Shown: one piece after another, positions 1-7,656 of the stretch
Numbering within the stretch: position 1 is the stretch's first letter
How the letters are laid out: the number at the start of each line of letters is the position of its first letter
Assembly (NCBI GenBank): GCA_902779165.1
Contig: CACZAN010000018.1
Location: forward strand, 1-64,000
DNA length: 64,000 nt
Source of the DNA: an uncultured Bacteroidales bacterium
Lineage (GTDB): Bacteria; Bacteroidota; Bacteroidia; Bacteroidales; Bacteroidaceae
Direction of reading: 5' to 3'
Position numbers and translations under genes: made by a program
Notes under the pieces: generated by a model
The model's input: the letters and a program-made list of their open reading frames with translations, nothing else
What the model was told of the DNA's origin: nothing
Databases searched by the model: none

Positions 1-112
1 ACGCTTTTTCCTAGCTGCTTTATACCAGCCGTTGAAACGGCTGGCTACCATTGTCACGCCCCGCTGGGGCTTTGCATTACAGCTGGTTGGCATACTTGCG
101 AAGCTTGAGTTA
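1..112. repeat. MITE-like palindromic element, right part (copy M1)
   Basis: This is the right-hand part of an interspersed element whose fuller copies lie at 40376-40550 and 52600-52795. It contains the palindrome CCAGCCGTTGAAACGGCTGG (25-44), the GCCCCGCTGGGGC palindrome and the terminal motif ACTTGCGAAGCTTGAGT near 94-110. The other copies read CCAGCCATTTCAATGGCTGG at the same place, so both arms of the stem have changed together. The left end lies outside the window. Nothing else is seen before the Nudix gene that ends at 161. Confidence 0.6.
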
Positions 113-160
113 CTAAGATTGAATTGTCGCCATATTTTTTACCGCTGTTGTGCTATGGGT

Positions 161-553
161 TTATCCATAAGAATACTGTTTTAGCTGTTCGATAATCTGC
201 ACATCTGCCGGCAGCCACTGCACGCTGTCCAGTTCCTCTTTCGGCAGCCAGCGTGCTGCCTCATGTTCATTCAGATGCAGTGCCTCCGTCAGCAGCGAGC
301 AGAGATAACAATGCATGGTCAGGTGGAACTTTGGATAATCCCATTCCACTGTACAAAACAGCTTATCAACTTGGATTTCCGTAGACAGTTCCTCGCGTAT
401 CTCCCGCTTCAACGCCCCTTCTGGCGTCTCACCAGCTTCCATCTTACCGCCAGGAAACTCCCACCAGTCTTTCCAGTCTCCATATCCCCTTTGGGTGGCG
501 AAGATACGGCCATCCTTATGTATGATTGCAGCTACGACTTCTATCTGTTTCAT
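161..553 (-). CDS. Nudix hydrolase, MutT-like (deoxy)nucleoside triphosphate pyrophosphohydrolase
   Basis: A 130-residue single-domain Nudix protein, the usual length for MutT-type enzymes. The Nudix box spans residues 35-58: GGKMEAGE, then REIREEL with the catalytic glutamates; the final Gly of the consensus is Ser. Such enzymes hydrolyse (d)NTPs, classically 8-oxo-dGTP, to the monophosphate and pyrophosphate. ATG start at 553, 20 bp below the patatin stop, so the two are probably co-transcribed. A stub of a paralogous gene, identical over its first 20 bases, lies at 3403-3462 behind the helicase. The family assignment is firm; the exact substrate is inferred. Confidence 0.88.
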   Translation of the reverse strand: MKQIEVVAAIIHKDGRIFATQRGYGDWKDWWEFPGGKMEAGETPEGALKREIREELSTEIQVDKLFCTVEWDYPKFHLTMHCYLCSLLTEALHLNEHEAARWLPKEELDSVQWLPADVQIIEQLKQYSYG

Positions 554-573
554 TATTATTGAATGAGACCTTA

Positions 574-1434
574 TTATGAGATTTTGCTGAGGGATTGCTT
601 GGTCTTCTGGCTGCCGATGGCGATGAGTTTCTCTGACTTGTCGTAGTCAAAGGAGCCGTAGCGCGCCATCTGGATATCGACAAGCACATCGGGCTTCATC
701 AGCTTGGCCATGAGGATGGAGTTCTGACGAATCATTAGGGAACTGACGCGTGAAAGCATCGTGTAGTGATTGAATTCGATATTGTCTGGTCTCAGACGGT
801 TAAGGATTTGCTGCGATAGCGAGGTGCTGCGCTTGCGCCGTTCAACCAACGCTTCTTTCTCCTCCCACTGGGCCGCGTAGTCATGACCGCTCACATCAAT
901 GCCGACGAGAATGTCGCCTTCATGGCGTGCCACGCGATTCAAGGGGATTGGATTTGTCACGCCACCGTCAATAAGAATCATACCATCGCGACGTACAGGT
1001 TCGTAGAATACCGGTAGCGAGATAGATGCACGTATGGCCTCGAAGAGACTGCCCTCGCGGAATACTACTTCACGTCCAGCCTTCCAGTCTGTGGCTACGG
1101 CACAATAAGGAATCGGCAGTTCCTCGATGAGAACGTCAGGCACGAATTCCATGATGGCCTCGATGATGCGTGTTCCCTTCACAAAGTGGTTGAGGCTGAG
1201 CGAGAAGTCCGTCAGCTCAAGCATCTTCTTCCTATCTATCGTCTTCATCCACTCACGGAATTCTTCCAGTTTGCCTGCAGCATAGACCCCGCCGATGAGA
1301 GCACCCATGGAACAGCCGGCAATGGAGGTGATATGGTAACCCTCTGCCTCCAATTCCTCGATAGCACCGATATGGGCGAGTCCTCTGGCACCACCACTTG
1401 ATAATACTAATGCTACATTCTGCATTTTCTCCAT
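574..1434 (-). CDS. Patatin-like phospholipase family protein
   Basis: A 286-residue protein with the patatin catalytic elements: the oxyanion-hole glycine loop SGGARG (about residues 13-18), the nucleophile elbow GCSMG with Ser42, and the dyad aspartate in DGG (about 156-158). Family members are Ser/Asp lipid acyl hydrolases that release fatty acids from phospholipids. No signal peptide or transmembrane segment is evident, so this is the cytoplasmic RssA/YchK-like bacterial type. A strong Bacteroidetes promoter lies 43-74 bp upstream, and the Nudix gene follows in the same direction. Physiological substrate unknown. Confidence 0.88.
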   Translation of the reverse strand: MEKMQNVALVLSSGGARGLAHIGAIEELEAEGYHITSIAGCSMGALIGGVYAAGKLEEFREWMKTIDRKKMLELTDFSLSLNHFVKGTRIIEAIMEFVPDVLIEELPIPYCAVATDWKAGREVVFREGSLFEAIRASISLPVFYEPVRRDGMILIDGGVTNPIPLNRVARHEGDILVGIDVSGHDYAAQWEEKEALVERRKRSTSLSQQILNRLRPDNIEFNHYTMLSRVSSLMIRQNSILMAKLMKPDVLVDIQMARYGSFDYDKSEKLIAIGSQKTKQSLSKIS

Positions 1435-1476
1435 ATTTCTCTACCTTGCAATCTTATATTTCTCGTTAAGAGGCTA

Positions 1477-1508
1477 CAAAGATACTCTTCTGCACAATTG
1501 CCTCCAAA
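1477..1508 (-). promoter_or_regulatory. Bacteroidetes-type promoter for the patatin-Nudix unit
   Basis: On the minus strand TTTG (1508-1505) is followed by exactly 20 bp and TATCTTTG (1484-1477), matching the -33/-7 consensus of the primary Bacteroidetes sigma factor. The ATG at 1434 is a normal leader distance away. Confidence 0.7.
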
Positions 1509-1559
1509 TATTTGCAGTTAAAATCTATTATCTGCCCCCTTATATCTCTTATTTCCCCC

Positions 1560-1593
1560 CTCTTCGTCCCGTTCAGCGCACCTTAGTGCGATG
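1560..1593. repeat. REP-like palindrome, variant copy
   Basis: CTCTTCGTCCCGTTC followed by the palindrome CGCACCTTAGTGCG. It shares the left arm and the CCTTTAGTGCGA core with the REP copies at 2174-2253 and 3316-3413, but the stem bases differ and remain self-complementary. It sits at the 3' end of the YgjP-type gene. Confidence 0.6.
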
Positions 1594-1601
1594 TATATTC
1601 A

Positions 1602-2153
1602 TTATCCCCCCTTTGCTATTCTGCGCGTTTCTATTCTTGCCTCTCTCCATTTCGGATAGTATTTGTCCATCAACGCGTGAAAACGGGCATTATGACTGGG
1701 TTCTATCAAGTGACAGAGCTCATGAACCACCACATGCTCGATACACCAATCCGGCAACAGCAGCAGATAGGTAGAATAGCAGATGCTACCCTCCTTCACT
1801 TTGCACACCCCCCAACGGGATATCATCGGTTTATAACCGACAGAGGTAGGGCGAACCCCCATCTTCTTCGAATGCTGTTCTATCATAGGTTCAACCAATG
1901 CCCTTATCCTCTCCTTTGCTTCGACCTTTTGAGCCCTCGTGGTCAATGGCAGCTGGTCATAGAAGTCTGCTCGCTGCTTCTGTCGTTCTGCAGTCTTCTT
2001 TCTTGCATCAACAATCCATTCCTGATGCTGGCTAATAAACGCCTCCACCTCTTTTTTCGAAATACCGATAGGTGCCGACACGTGTATATCCCCATTCTTC
2101 ACGATGCGCATCGACAACCTTTTAGTCCGTCTGTATGTCAATTGTATAGCCAT
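1602..2153 (-). CDS. YgjP-like (DUF45) metallopeptidase-family protein
   Basis: A 183-residue protein with the zinc motif HELCH (residues 144-148) followed by the downstream histidine of the SHNARFH segment, as in the YgjP/SprT-like DUF45 family. The N-terminal half has the family's basic strand pattern (YRRTKRLSMRI). The fold is a gluzincin-type metalloprotease; cellular targets are not established. ATG start at 2153 follows the REP-flanked transposase gene. The gene is thus enclosed by REP palindromes (1560-1593 and 2174-2253). No signal peptide. Confidence 0.85.
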   Translation of the reverse strand: MAIQLTYRRTKRLSMRIVKNGDIHVSAPIGISKKEVEAFISQHQEWIVDARKKTAERQKQRADFYDQLPLTTRAQKVEAKERIRALVEPMIEQHSKKMGVRPTSVGYKPMISRWGVCKVKEGSICYSTYLLLLPDWCIEHVVVHELCHLIEPSHNARFHALMDKYYPKWREARIETRRIAKGG

Positions 2154-2173
2154 TGTTGTTTCTATTTTCGTTC

Positions 2174-2253
2174 CTCTTCGTCCCGTTCGTCGCCCTTTAG
2201 TGCGACGTTTCCCTCCCCTCTTCGTCCCGTTCGTCGCCCTTTAGTGCGACGTT
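2174..2253. repeat. Two REP palindromes, the right one translated as the RAYT C-terminus
   Basis: Two direct copies (2174-2208 and 2218-2253) of CTCTTCGTCCCGTTCGTCGC plus CCTTTAGTGCGACG. The core is the hairpin CGTCGC-loop-GCGACG. On the minus strand the right copy is read in frame as part of the transposase gene, and the left copy supplies its TAA stop (2197-2199) inside the loop. Confidence 0.8.
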
Positions 2254-3228
2254 AGCTAAATCCGCTGCAAATCCATTCATATCAAGACATTGAGCCCGCG
2301 TGATACGAGTTGCAGCCGTTTCTTCGCTATAATCAGCGTAAGGAGCCAGCACCAACAAAAAACCATCCGAGCAACCCGTCAAATCCCTCCCCGATGGATA
2401 AATAAACTTTCCATCCAAGCCACGATTAACAATATGTATCATCGGTAATTTTTCCTTGTAACAAGCATCATATACGGCTTTCTCTGCCGGTGAGATAAAA
2501 GGCGAAATCAATACCGTTCCCCGTCGTGCTTCTTTTAGATAGGTTGCCACCTCTTCTTGTATCTGCTCCTCTGTCAAGTGTCGATGACAGCGGACCTGCA
2601 AACGTTCAGGATATGTAACCAAAAACGTATTGCCAACGGCAGTATATGGATGCCCTTTCTTTCCTGCCGAGAAATTATAAACCTTACGCAGACGATCCGG
2701 GAAATGGCTTTTGAGCCAGAGCCGACGCGGATTATCATTCAGATATGCAATCCACGTTTGCAATTGCCCCTCTCGGAATAAGATGCGATCATTAAATCCA
2801 CGTGAAAAGAGAGGGGGCTTCTCAGAACTAAAGTACTGAGCACAGAACGAAGAATCATTCCATAAAGCATGAGAACAATCACTCTTCCAGGCAGCTATGA
2901 TCTTTCCCAATGAATAGTCGGCAGGAAGGGTATCACGAACATAAAGTATACCATGGAAATGGTCTGGCATGATTTGATAATGGAGCACTTGAACGCGGCA
3001 GCCAGTTTTCTTCGTTGTCTCTGCTGCTATCTTTCGGAAAGCCTCAGCCACGTAATCACCCAAGGCTGTTGGCGCTATCGCTGCCGTGTTCGGACCATCG
3101 CCCACAAGCGAACCTAATACACGCTTGCGGTCAATCGTCGTTACCGTAATTAGATAGATGCATGCCGAAGTATAGTCATGCTCCTCCATCCGGCGCAATC
3201 TGTTATGTTTAACAGGTGCTTTCTCCAT
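2197..3228 (-). CDS. REP-associated tyrosine transposase (RAYT, Y1/HUH) with extra C-terminal domain
   Basis: 343 residues. The N-terminal ~175 residues are an IS200-like Y1 transposase domain: the HUH pair HFH (residues 90-92, in MPDHFHG) and the late catalytic-type tyrosine in AYLNDNPRR (about Tyr162). RAYTs nick and rejoin single-stranded DNA at REP hairpins and are normally domesticated single-copy genes. Here REP palindromes flank the gene on both sides (2174-2253 and 3274-3413), the hallmark of the family. Residues ~205-325 form an additional domain not needed for the Y1 fold; the pattern GTVLISPFISPAEKAVYD ... SDGFLLVLAPY suggests a Rossmann-like, perhaps DprA/SLOG-like unit (low confidence). 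The last ~14 residues are translated REP sequence. Confidence 0.85.
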   Translation of the reverse strand: MEKAPVKHNRLRRMEEHDYTSACIYLITVTTIDRKRVLGSLVGDGPNTAAIAPTALGDYVAEAFRKIAAETTKKTGCRVQVLHYQIMPDHFHGILYVRDTLPADYSLGKIIAAWKSDCSHALWNDSSFCAQYFSSEKPPLFSRGFNDRILFREGQLQTWIAYLNDNPRRLWLKSHFPDRLRKVYNFSAGKKGHPYTAVGNTFLVTYPERLQVRCHRHLTEEQIQEEVATYLKEARRGTVLISPFISPAEKAVYDACYKEKLPMIHIVNRGLDGKFIYPSGRDLTGCSDGFLLVLAPYADYSEETAATRITRAQCLDMNGFAADLANVALKGDERDEEGRETSH

Positions 3229-3273
3229 TATTATTTCATTTCTCTTATAGTTATGTTGTTTCTATTTTCGTTC

Positions 3274-3413
3274 CTCTTCGTCCCGTTCTTTTCCCTCTTC
3301 ATTTCGTCCTCTCCCCTCTTTGTCCTGTTCGTCGCCCTTTAGTGCGAAGCCAACTCCCCTCTTCGTTCTGTTCTCTTCCCTCTTCGTCCCGTTCGTCGCC
3401 CTTTAGTGCGACG
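3274..3413. repeat. REP cluster upstream of the RAYT gene
   Basis: Two near-complete copies (3316-3347 with three changes, 3380-3413 complete) and two truncated left arms (3274-3290, 3359-3374) of the same REP. A 34-bp block ending CCTCTTCGTCCCGTTC is also shared between 2155-2188 and 3255-3288, so the gene is bracketed by a longer direct repeat as well. Confidence 0.75.
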
Positions 3414-3462
3414 TTGGATTTCCCTTGCAAATATTCGCTGCAACGACTTCTATCTGTTTCAT
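3403..3462 (-). pseudogene. 5' stub of a second Nudix (mutT-like) gene, truncated by a REP
   Basis: Minus-strand reading from ATG at 3462 gives MKQIEVVAANICKGNPTSH and stops. The first nine residues equal the start of the intact Nudix protein at 161-553, and the first 20 bases are identical. After about 15 codons the frame enters a REP palindrome, whose CAC-TAA ends it. The ATG lies 4 bp beyond the helicase stop, so the ancestral order was helicase then Nudix, a pairing I recall as common for DUF3427 helicases. Function is lost. Confidence 0.7.
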
Positions 3463-3466
3463 ATCA

Positions 3467-6400
3467 TTATGCAATTTCTCTTATTCTTGCAAAATGCATA
3501 ACGCTACCAGGAATCGGTTCCACCATATTCCAGCGTATCTGCATCTGCATCCGTGTCCCTAAATTCTTAAATTCCCAATCACTCAATGTGACTCGGCCCA
3601 AATAGACATATCCCAACGTACGGTTTTTATCCTCTACGAAGTTTTTCTGTTCGCGAACAAACAGTAACATTGTCTGGGTTTGGTGAATATATGCCTGACC
3701 TTCATTCGATTCCGGTTTTACACGATTCTGCGTATCCCACTGGAATAAATATGGCGAAAGGGCCTTGTCATCATAATCAGTTGTAGAGCCTTCTTCGCGA
3801 TTCTTAATAATATCCACAAACATGGCTTCTAGATTCATCTGTTTATTACGCTCCACACCTTCACGTGCTGATGATTTTTTCTCAAGCGTCGATGTACCAA
3901 TAGCTACCTGTATCTGTGCCTTCGTATAGACACCATGCAACTTCAACGGGAAGTTTGGTAAAAGAGAATTGTCAGCCTTTTCGTATGCTTTGTTATCATT
4001 AAGCAATAAAGGCATCACTTCTTTCAGTTCCTCACAAAATAAAGTATCTCTCGAAAGTGCGTCAACCATTTCCTGAAGGTTTTGGAAACGACCAGCATTT
4101 TCAAATAAATCGTAATACAACATCAGCAACCGCTTCTGGTCAATAGCATTCATCTCGGAGACCTTGACCCTAAATGACTGACGAGCCAACTTCTCGATGA
4201 AACTCAAATATGAATGCGAATCAGTAGCCAGCCATTTACGGAATACTGCACGGCTCAATTCTTCGTTGTAAGCTGACTGCTTATGCTTAATCCCAGCTTC
4301 ATACATTACCTGATTCCACGTTCTGTTTCTATATAGTTTATCCAGCGGAAGCTGGTATATCTTAACAAAATTGGTAAGAGTGAGCGGCACTGAGTGGTGT
4401 CTCTCAAAGTTTTGTACCAACGCTGTGACTTTCCGTGCCGTGAAACGCTGTATGGCCCCCTTGATATTGTTCATGATGTACTCTTTCGCCTTAGGCTCCA
4501 AAATAATCCGACATCCCAAAGGCAGATGAGGACAATCGCGCTCAATTTCCTCAACGACACTCATCGAAGTACGTCCCAGCATTACACGCATACGATCGGT
4601 ATAATTGAACTCTGCACGGCAATTACCCACGAAATCGAGGATGTTCACATGGGACTTCCCTACAGCCTTGCGCAAACCACGTCCGAACTGCTGGATAAAC
4701 ACAGTGAGGCTCTCCGTAGGGCGAAGGAACAGGATGGTGTCAACTTCAGGTATATCCACACCCTCGTTGAACATATCCACCAAAAACAGGTAGTTTATCT
4801 CCTTGTTCTTTAATCGCTTGTAAAGTGGCGCACGCATTTTGGCGTTCTCGCTGGTCAAAACATCTGCTTTCAATCCACACAACGTGAATTTTGATGCCAT
4901 ATATTTAGCATGTTGCTGGTCAACACAGAAACATAAGGCCCTGACATCTCGGATATTCGTCAAATACTTCTGTAAAGACTGTAGAATTACAGCGGTACGG
5001 GCATCATTGTAACTATATATACGCGAAAGTTCAGATGCAACATAATGACCTTTGTCCCAAGCGACTTCTGAATAATCGACGGAGTCTGTTATACCATAAT
5101 AACAGAATGGAGCCAGCAAACCTTTGTTCAAGGCATCATCCAAACGAATCTCTGCTGAGATAGTTCCATCAAAATCTTGTGTAATGTCTTCTCCATCCAT
5201 TCGTTCAGGAGTTGCGGTCAGTCCTAATAGCACTTTAGGCCTAAAGTGGTTGATAATCTTACGATAAGACGATGCAGCCACGTGATGAACTTCATCAATA
5301 ACGATGTAATCATAGTAGTCAGCAGGAAATGGTAAACTATCCAAACGGTTGTTCAACGTATCTTTAGAGGCAAACACGTATTCATAGTTTGCTGGTTCTT
5401 CGCCTCCATACCACTTCTCGCCAAAGTTGTAGTTAGAGAGCACTTGTCGGAAGGTCTGTAGACTTTGCCGTAGGATTTCTTCTCGATGAGCTACAAACAA
5501 CAAGCGAGCGCGCTCATGTTTCTCAGTAAATGCCTTATAGTCACTGGCGGCCATTACGGTTTTACCAGTTCCCGTTGCTGCTACCACCAGATTGCGCCAA
5601 TGGTTGCGTACCTCGCGCTCCACCAGCAAACGTTCAAGAATCTCCTGTTGATAGTCAAAGGGATGAATCAATCCTTTAAGCGTTGAAAAGTCTATCTCAT
5701 TATCTACTTCCTTGTTTAGGGCCGCTTTTAGCCGCTCGTTATCCTCGCCGTTAACATACGTATCGTAGCCATCGGCCCACCATGAAGCATCAAAGGCACC
5801 GAGAATGGTCTTCATCATTCGCGGTTGCTCCATCTGTGTCACCTTCACATTCCATTCCGCACCAGTATCAAGTGCTTGTTCAGAAATATTCGAAGAACCA
5901 ATATATGCTGTGTTAAAACCCGTATCGCGAAGAAAAATATAAGCTTTGGCATGTAGACGTTCAGAAGTGATATCATAGGTAATCTTGATTTCCGTATTCT
6001 TCAACGCTGCCAGTTGAGTGACGGCCTCATAGTCAGTAGCCTGCATATAGGTCGTCGTAATGACCTTTAGTCGACCACCTCTGCAGGTAAAATCCTTCAA
6101 TTGTGGCAAAATAAGGGCAAGTCCACGTTTCTTGATGAACGACACCATCAATCGGATTTCATTGGCTGAAATAATCTCTTTCTGCAGCTCTGTGTACATT
6201 TTCATGCCCTTGCCCGTAAATAGTGCACCGTTTACCAGACCTTTCATAGGCATCATCTCTTCCAACCGTTTTGCCAAATCAGGATAATCCGATTGTGTCT
6301 TATCAATCACCGCCGTCAGAATCTTGGCCTGAGCAGACAATAGGTTTCCAGAATCCAAATGGAACTCATTGACCAGCTTACGAATGATGGCATTAGCTAG

Positions 6401-6640
6401 GTCCAATCCTTTCATTACTGAATTGTTCTTTCGTTCCTCCACTTCTTCTTCATCATCATTCGTATCAACCATATCTGATAACACCTGCTCAAAGATGCTC
6501 GTCAGATACATCGAAAGCAGTTTTGACACCTCATCCTTTTTGATAACCCGTTCCCCGATATAAAACCGGTTCTGGTCAATCGTTGCGATCTTCTCCTCAA
6601 ACAACTGATTGATAATCTGCTCGTATATCCCAATCTTCAT
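3467..6640 (-). CDS. PLD-domain / DEAD-box superfamily 2 helicase with DUF3427-type C-terminus
   Basis: About 1057 residues from ATG 6640; an in-frame TTG at 6703 would add 21 residues that do not resemble the family start (MKIGIYEQIINQLFE). Domains in order: a helical N-terminus; a phospholipase-D-like segment with HAK (about 230-232) and GSSNIS; helicase core with Walker A AATGTGKT (about 354-361), DEVH (about 449-452), LGLTATPER and the arginine-finger motif QQFGRGLRK; then a DUF3427-like C-terminus. Such proteins combine a putative PLD nuclease with an ATP-dependent nucleic acid translocase; roles in DNA repair or phage defence have been suggested for relatives but not shown here. A promoter lies at 6773-6804, and a Nudix stub follows 4 bp downstream. 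Confidence 0.88.
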   Translation of the reverse strand: MKIGIYEQIINQLFEEKIATIDQNRFYIGERVIKKDEVSKLLSMYLTSIFEQVLSDMVDTNDDEEEVEERKNNSVMKGLDLANAIIRKLVNEFHLDSGNLLSAQAKILTAVIDKTQSDYPDLAKRLEEMMPMKGLVNGALFTGKGMKMYTELQKEIISANEIRLMVSFIKKRGLALILPQLKDFTCRGGRLKVITTTYMQATDYEAVTQLAALKNTEIKITYDITSERLHAKAYIFLRDTGFNTAYIGSSNISEQALDTGAEWNVKVTQMEQPRMMKTILGAFDASWWADGYDTYVNGEDNERLKAALNKEVDNEIDFSTLKGLIHPFDYQQEILERLLVEREVRNHWRNLVVAATGTGKTVMAASDYKAFTEKHERARLLFVAHREEILRQSLQTFRQVLSNYNFGEKWYGGEEPANYEYVFASKDTLNNRLDSLPFPADYYDYIVIDEVHHVAASSYRKIINHFRPKVLLGLTATPERMDGEDITQDFDGTISAEIRLDDALNKGLLAPFCYYGITDSVDYSEVAWDKGHYVASELSRIYSYNDARTAVILQSLQKYLTNIRDVRALCFCVDQQHAKYMASKFTLCGLKADVLTSENAKMRAPLYKRLKNKEINYLFLVDMFNEGVDIPEVDTILFLRPTESLTVFIQQFGRGLRKAVGKSHVNILDFVGNCRAEFNYTDRMRVMLGRTSMSVVEEIERDCPHLPLGCRIILEPKAKEYIMNNIKGAIQRFTARKVTALVQNFERHHSVPLTLTNFVKIYQLPLDKLYRNRTWNQVMYEAGIKHKQSAYNEELSRAVFRKWLATDSHSYLSFIEKLARQSFRVKVSEMNAIDQKRLLMLYYDLFENAGRFQNLQEMVDALSRDTLFCEELKEVMPLLLNDNKAYEKADNSLLPNFPLKLHGVYTKAQIQVAIGTSTLEKKSSAREGVERNKQMNLEAMFVDIIKNREEGSTTDYDDKALSPYLFQWDTQNRVKPESNEGQAYIHQTQTMLLFVREQKNFVEDKNRTLGYVYLGRVTLSDWEFKNLGTRMQMQIRWNMVEPIPGSVMHFARIREIA

Positions 6641-6772
6641 CGGCTTTGATAATTTAAGCAATTTAACCTTAATATCTTTATCTGTGAACGGTTCTATCTT
6701 CAATGCGATTTCAGAGGCCGATAGCCCTTGTTTTAGGCATCAAAAGAGGCACTTTTGAGTGCTTAACCGCCG

Positions 6773-6804
6773 CAAAGATAGTGTTTTTTTCGTGAATAAG
6801 CGAA
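6773..6804 (-). promoter_or_regulatory. Putative promoter of the helicase gene
   Basis: Minus-strand TTCG (6804-6801), 20 bp, TATCTTTG (6780-6773). The -33 box has one mismatch to TTTG. The leader to ATG 6640 is long and contains the small hairpin GCACT-TTTG-AGTGC (about 6749-6762). Confidence 0.5.
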
Positions 6805-6929
6805 GAAAATGAGGTAAAAGAAGTGGAGATGGGGTTGAGATGAGAATAAATCAAAGGGAAAATGATAAAGCGTCTCCCCTATCCTCTTCAATACAAAAAG
6901 GGAAAGATGAATAGAGGGAGGGACAAAGA

Positions 6930-7016
6930 CATTAGGACGCGAGGGCCGAGACGTATATACGTAAAGGTAGAGACGAAGGGACGTAGGGGCTGATACGACA
7001 GGATGTGTTGGAGGAG
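6930..7016. repeat. ACGT-rich interspersed repeat (copy F1)
   Basis: Begins AGGACGCGAGGGCC and contains GAGACGTATATACGT and GGACGTAGGGGCTG. Related sequence occurs at 32549-32660 and, in reverse orientation, at the ends of both 455-bp island repeats (45829-45906, 49137-49220). No credible gene is seen anywhere in 6704-7656; short open frames there have no recognisable protein character. Confidence 0.5.
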
Positions 7017-7159
7017 GAAGTTGTAGTTCCAGCGGCGAGGAAGTAGTAGTTTGTCGTGCAAGTAACTATAGTTTGTTTGACGAGTAGGTGTTGTTGTTTG
7101 CTGCAACAGATGATGATGAGCGTGGAAGGGTGCCCTCTGGTATAGAAAAAAGAATTTTG

Positions 7160-7480
7160 CAAAAAAGCTTTCACCTTTCACAAATGGGGTCTAAGGATTT
7201 GAAATTCATGATATTGCAAGGTGAAAGCTCTTTAAAAAGCTTTCACGAAGCTTTCACCAGGCTTTCACTCATCATTTGTGAAAGGAACTGCTGATTGCAT
7301 GAAAGGAGTTTGGGAGGTTTCGGAGGTAGGGTAGGTTGTGGTACATTGGAGTTTTTTGGGAGATCATTTAGTGAATCTTTGGTGAAAGCTTGGTGAAAGC
7401 TTTTTGGAAAAGTTTTACGATGTAAGCAATTGTAATAAAGGAGTTTGCATGGCGTTCGTGAAAGATGAAAGCTTTTTGAA
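7160..7480. repeat. Array of direct and inverted GGTGAAAGCTTT oligomers upstream of vapE-like gene
   Basis: At least eight copies of GTGAAAGC or its complement GCTTTCAC occur irregularly, some adjacent (GGTGAAAGCTTGGTGAAAGC near 7381) and some facing each other across AAAAAGCTTT. They lie in the untranslated stretch between an F-type repeat and the ATPase gene. The arrangement resembles clustered protein-binding sites or replication iterons; function is inferred only. Confidence 0.55.
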
Positions 7481-7577
7481 GAAATTCTATTTTTTGTGCT
7501 ATAAGCTTCCACAATTTTATCCTGAAAAAACTGAATGCTTTTTTTGCTTATTTTTGAGCTTTTATTTTCCAAAATAC

Positions 7578-7608
7578 TTGTGGATATCAACTATTTTTTG
7601 TATCTTTG
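7578..7608 (+). promoter_or_regulatory. Promoter of the VapE-like gene
   Basis: TTG (7578-7580), 20 bp, TATCTTTG (7601-7608): a good Bacteroidetes -33/-7 pair, 48 bp before the ATG at 7657. Confidence 0.7.
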
Positions 7609-7656
7609 CACCCGAATTGGCGATGGTGCCATTCACAACCTTAAACCTATTTACTT

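Noticed and set aside
2790-2815. Second parS-like CACGTG in the RAYT gene
   Set aside because: AATCCACGTGAAAA has three mismatches to the 14-bp core.
6888-7181. Short minus-strand frames in the vapE leader
   Set aside because: Composition is low-complexity, no initiation context, and they overlap the repeated oligomers.
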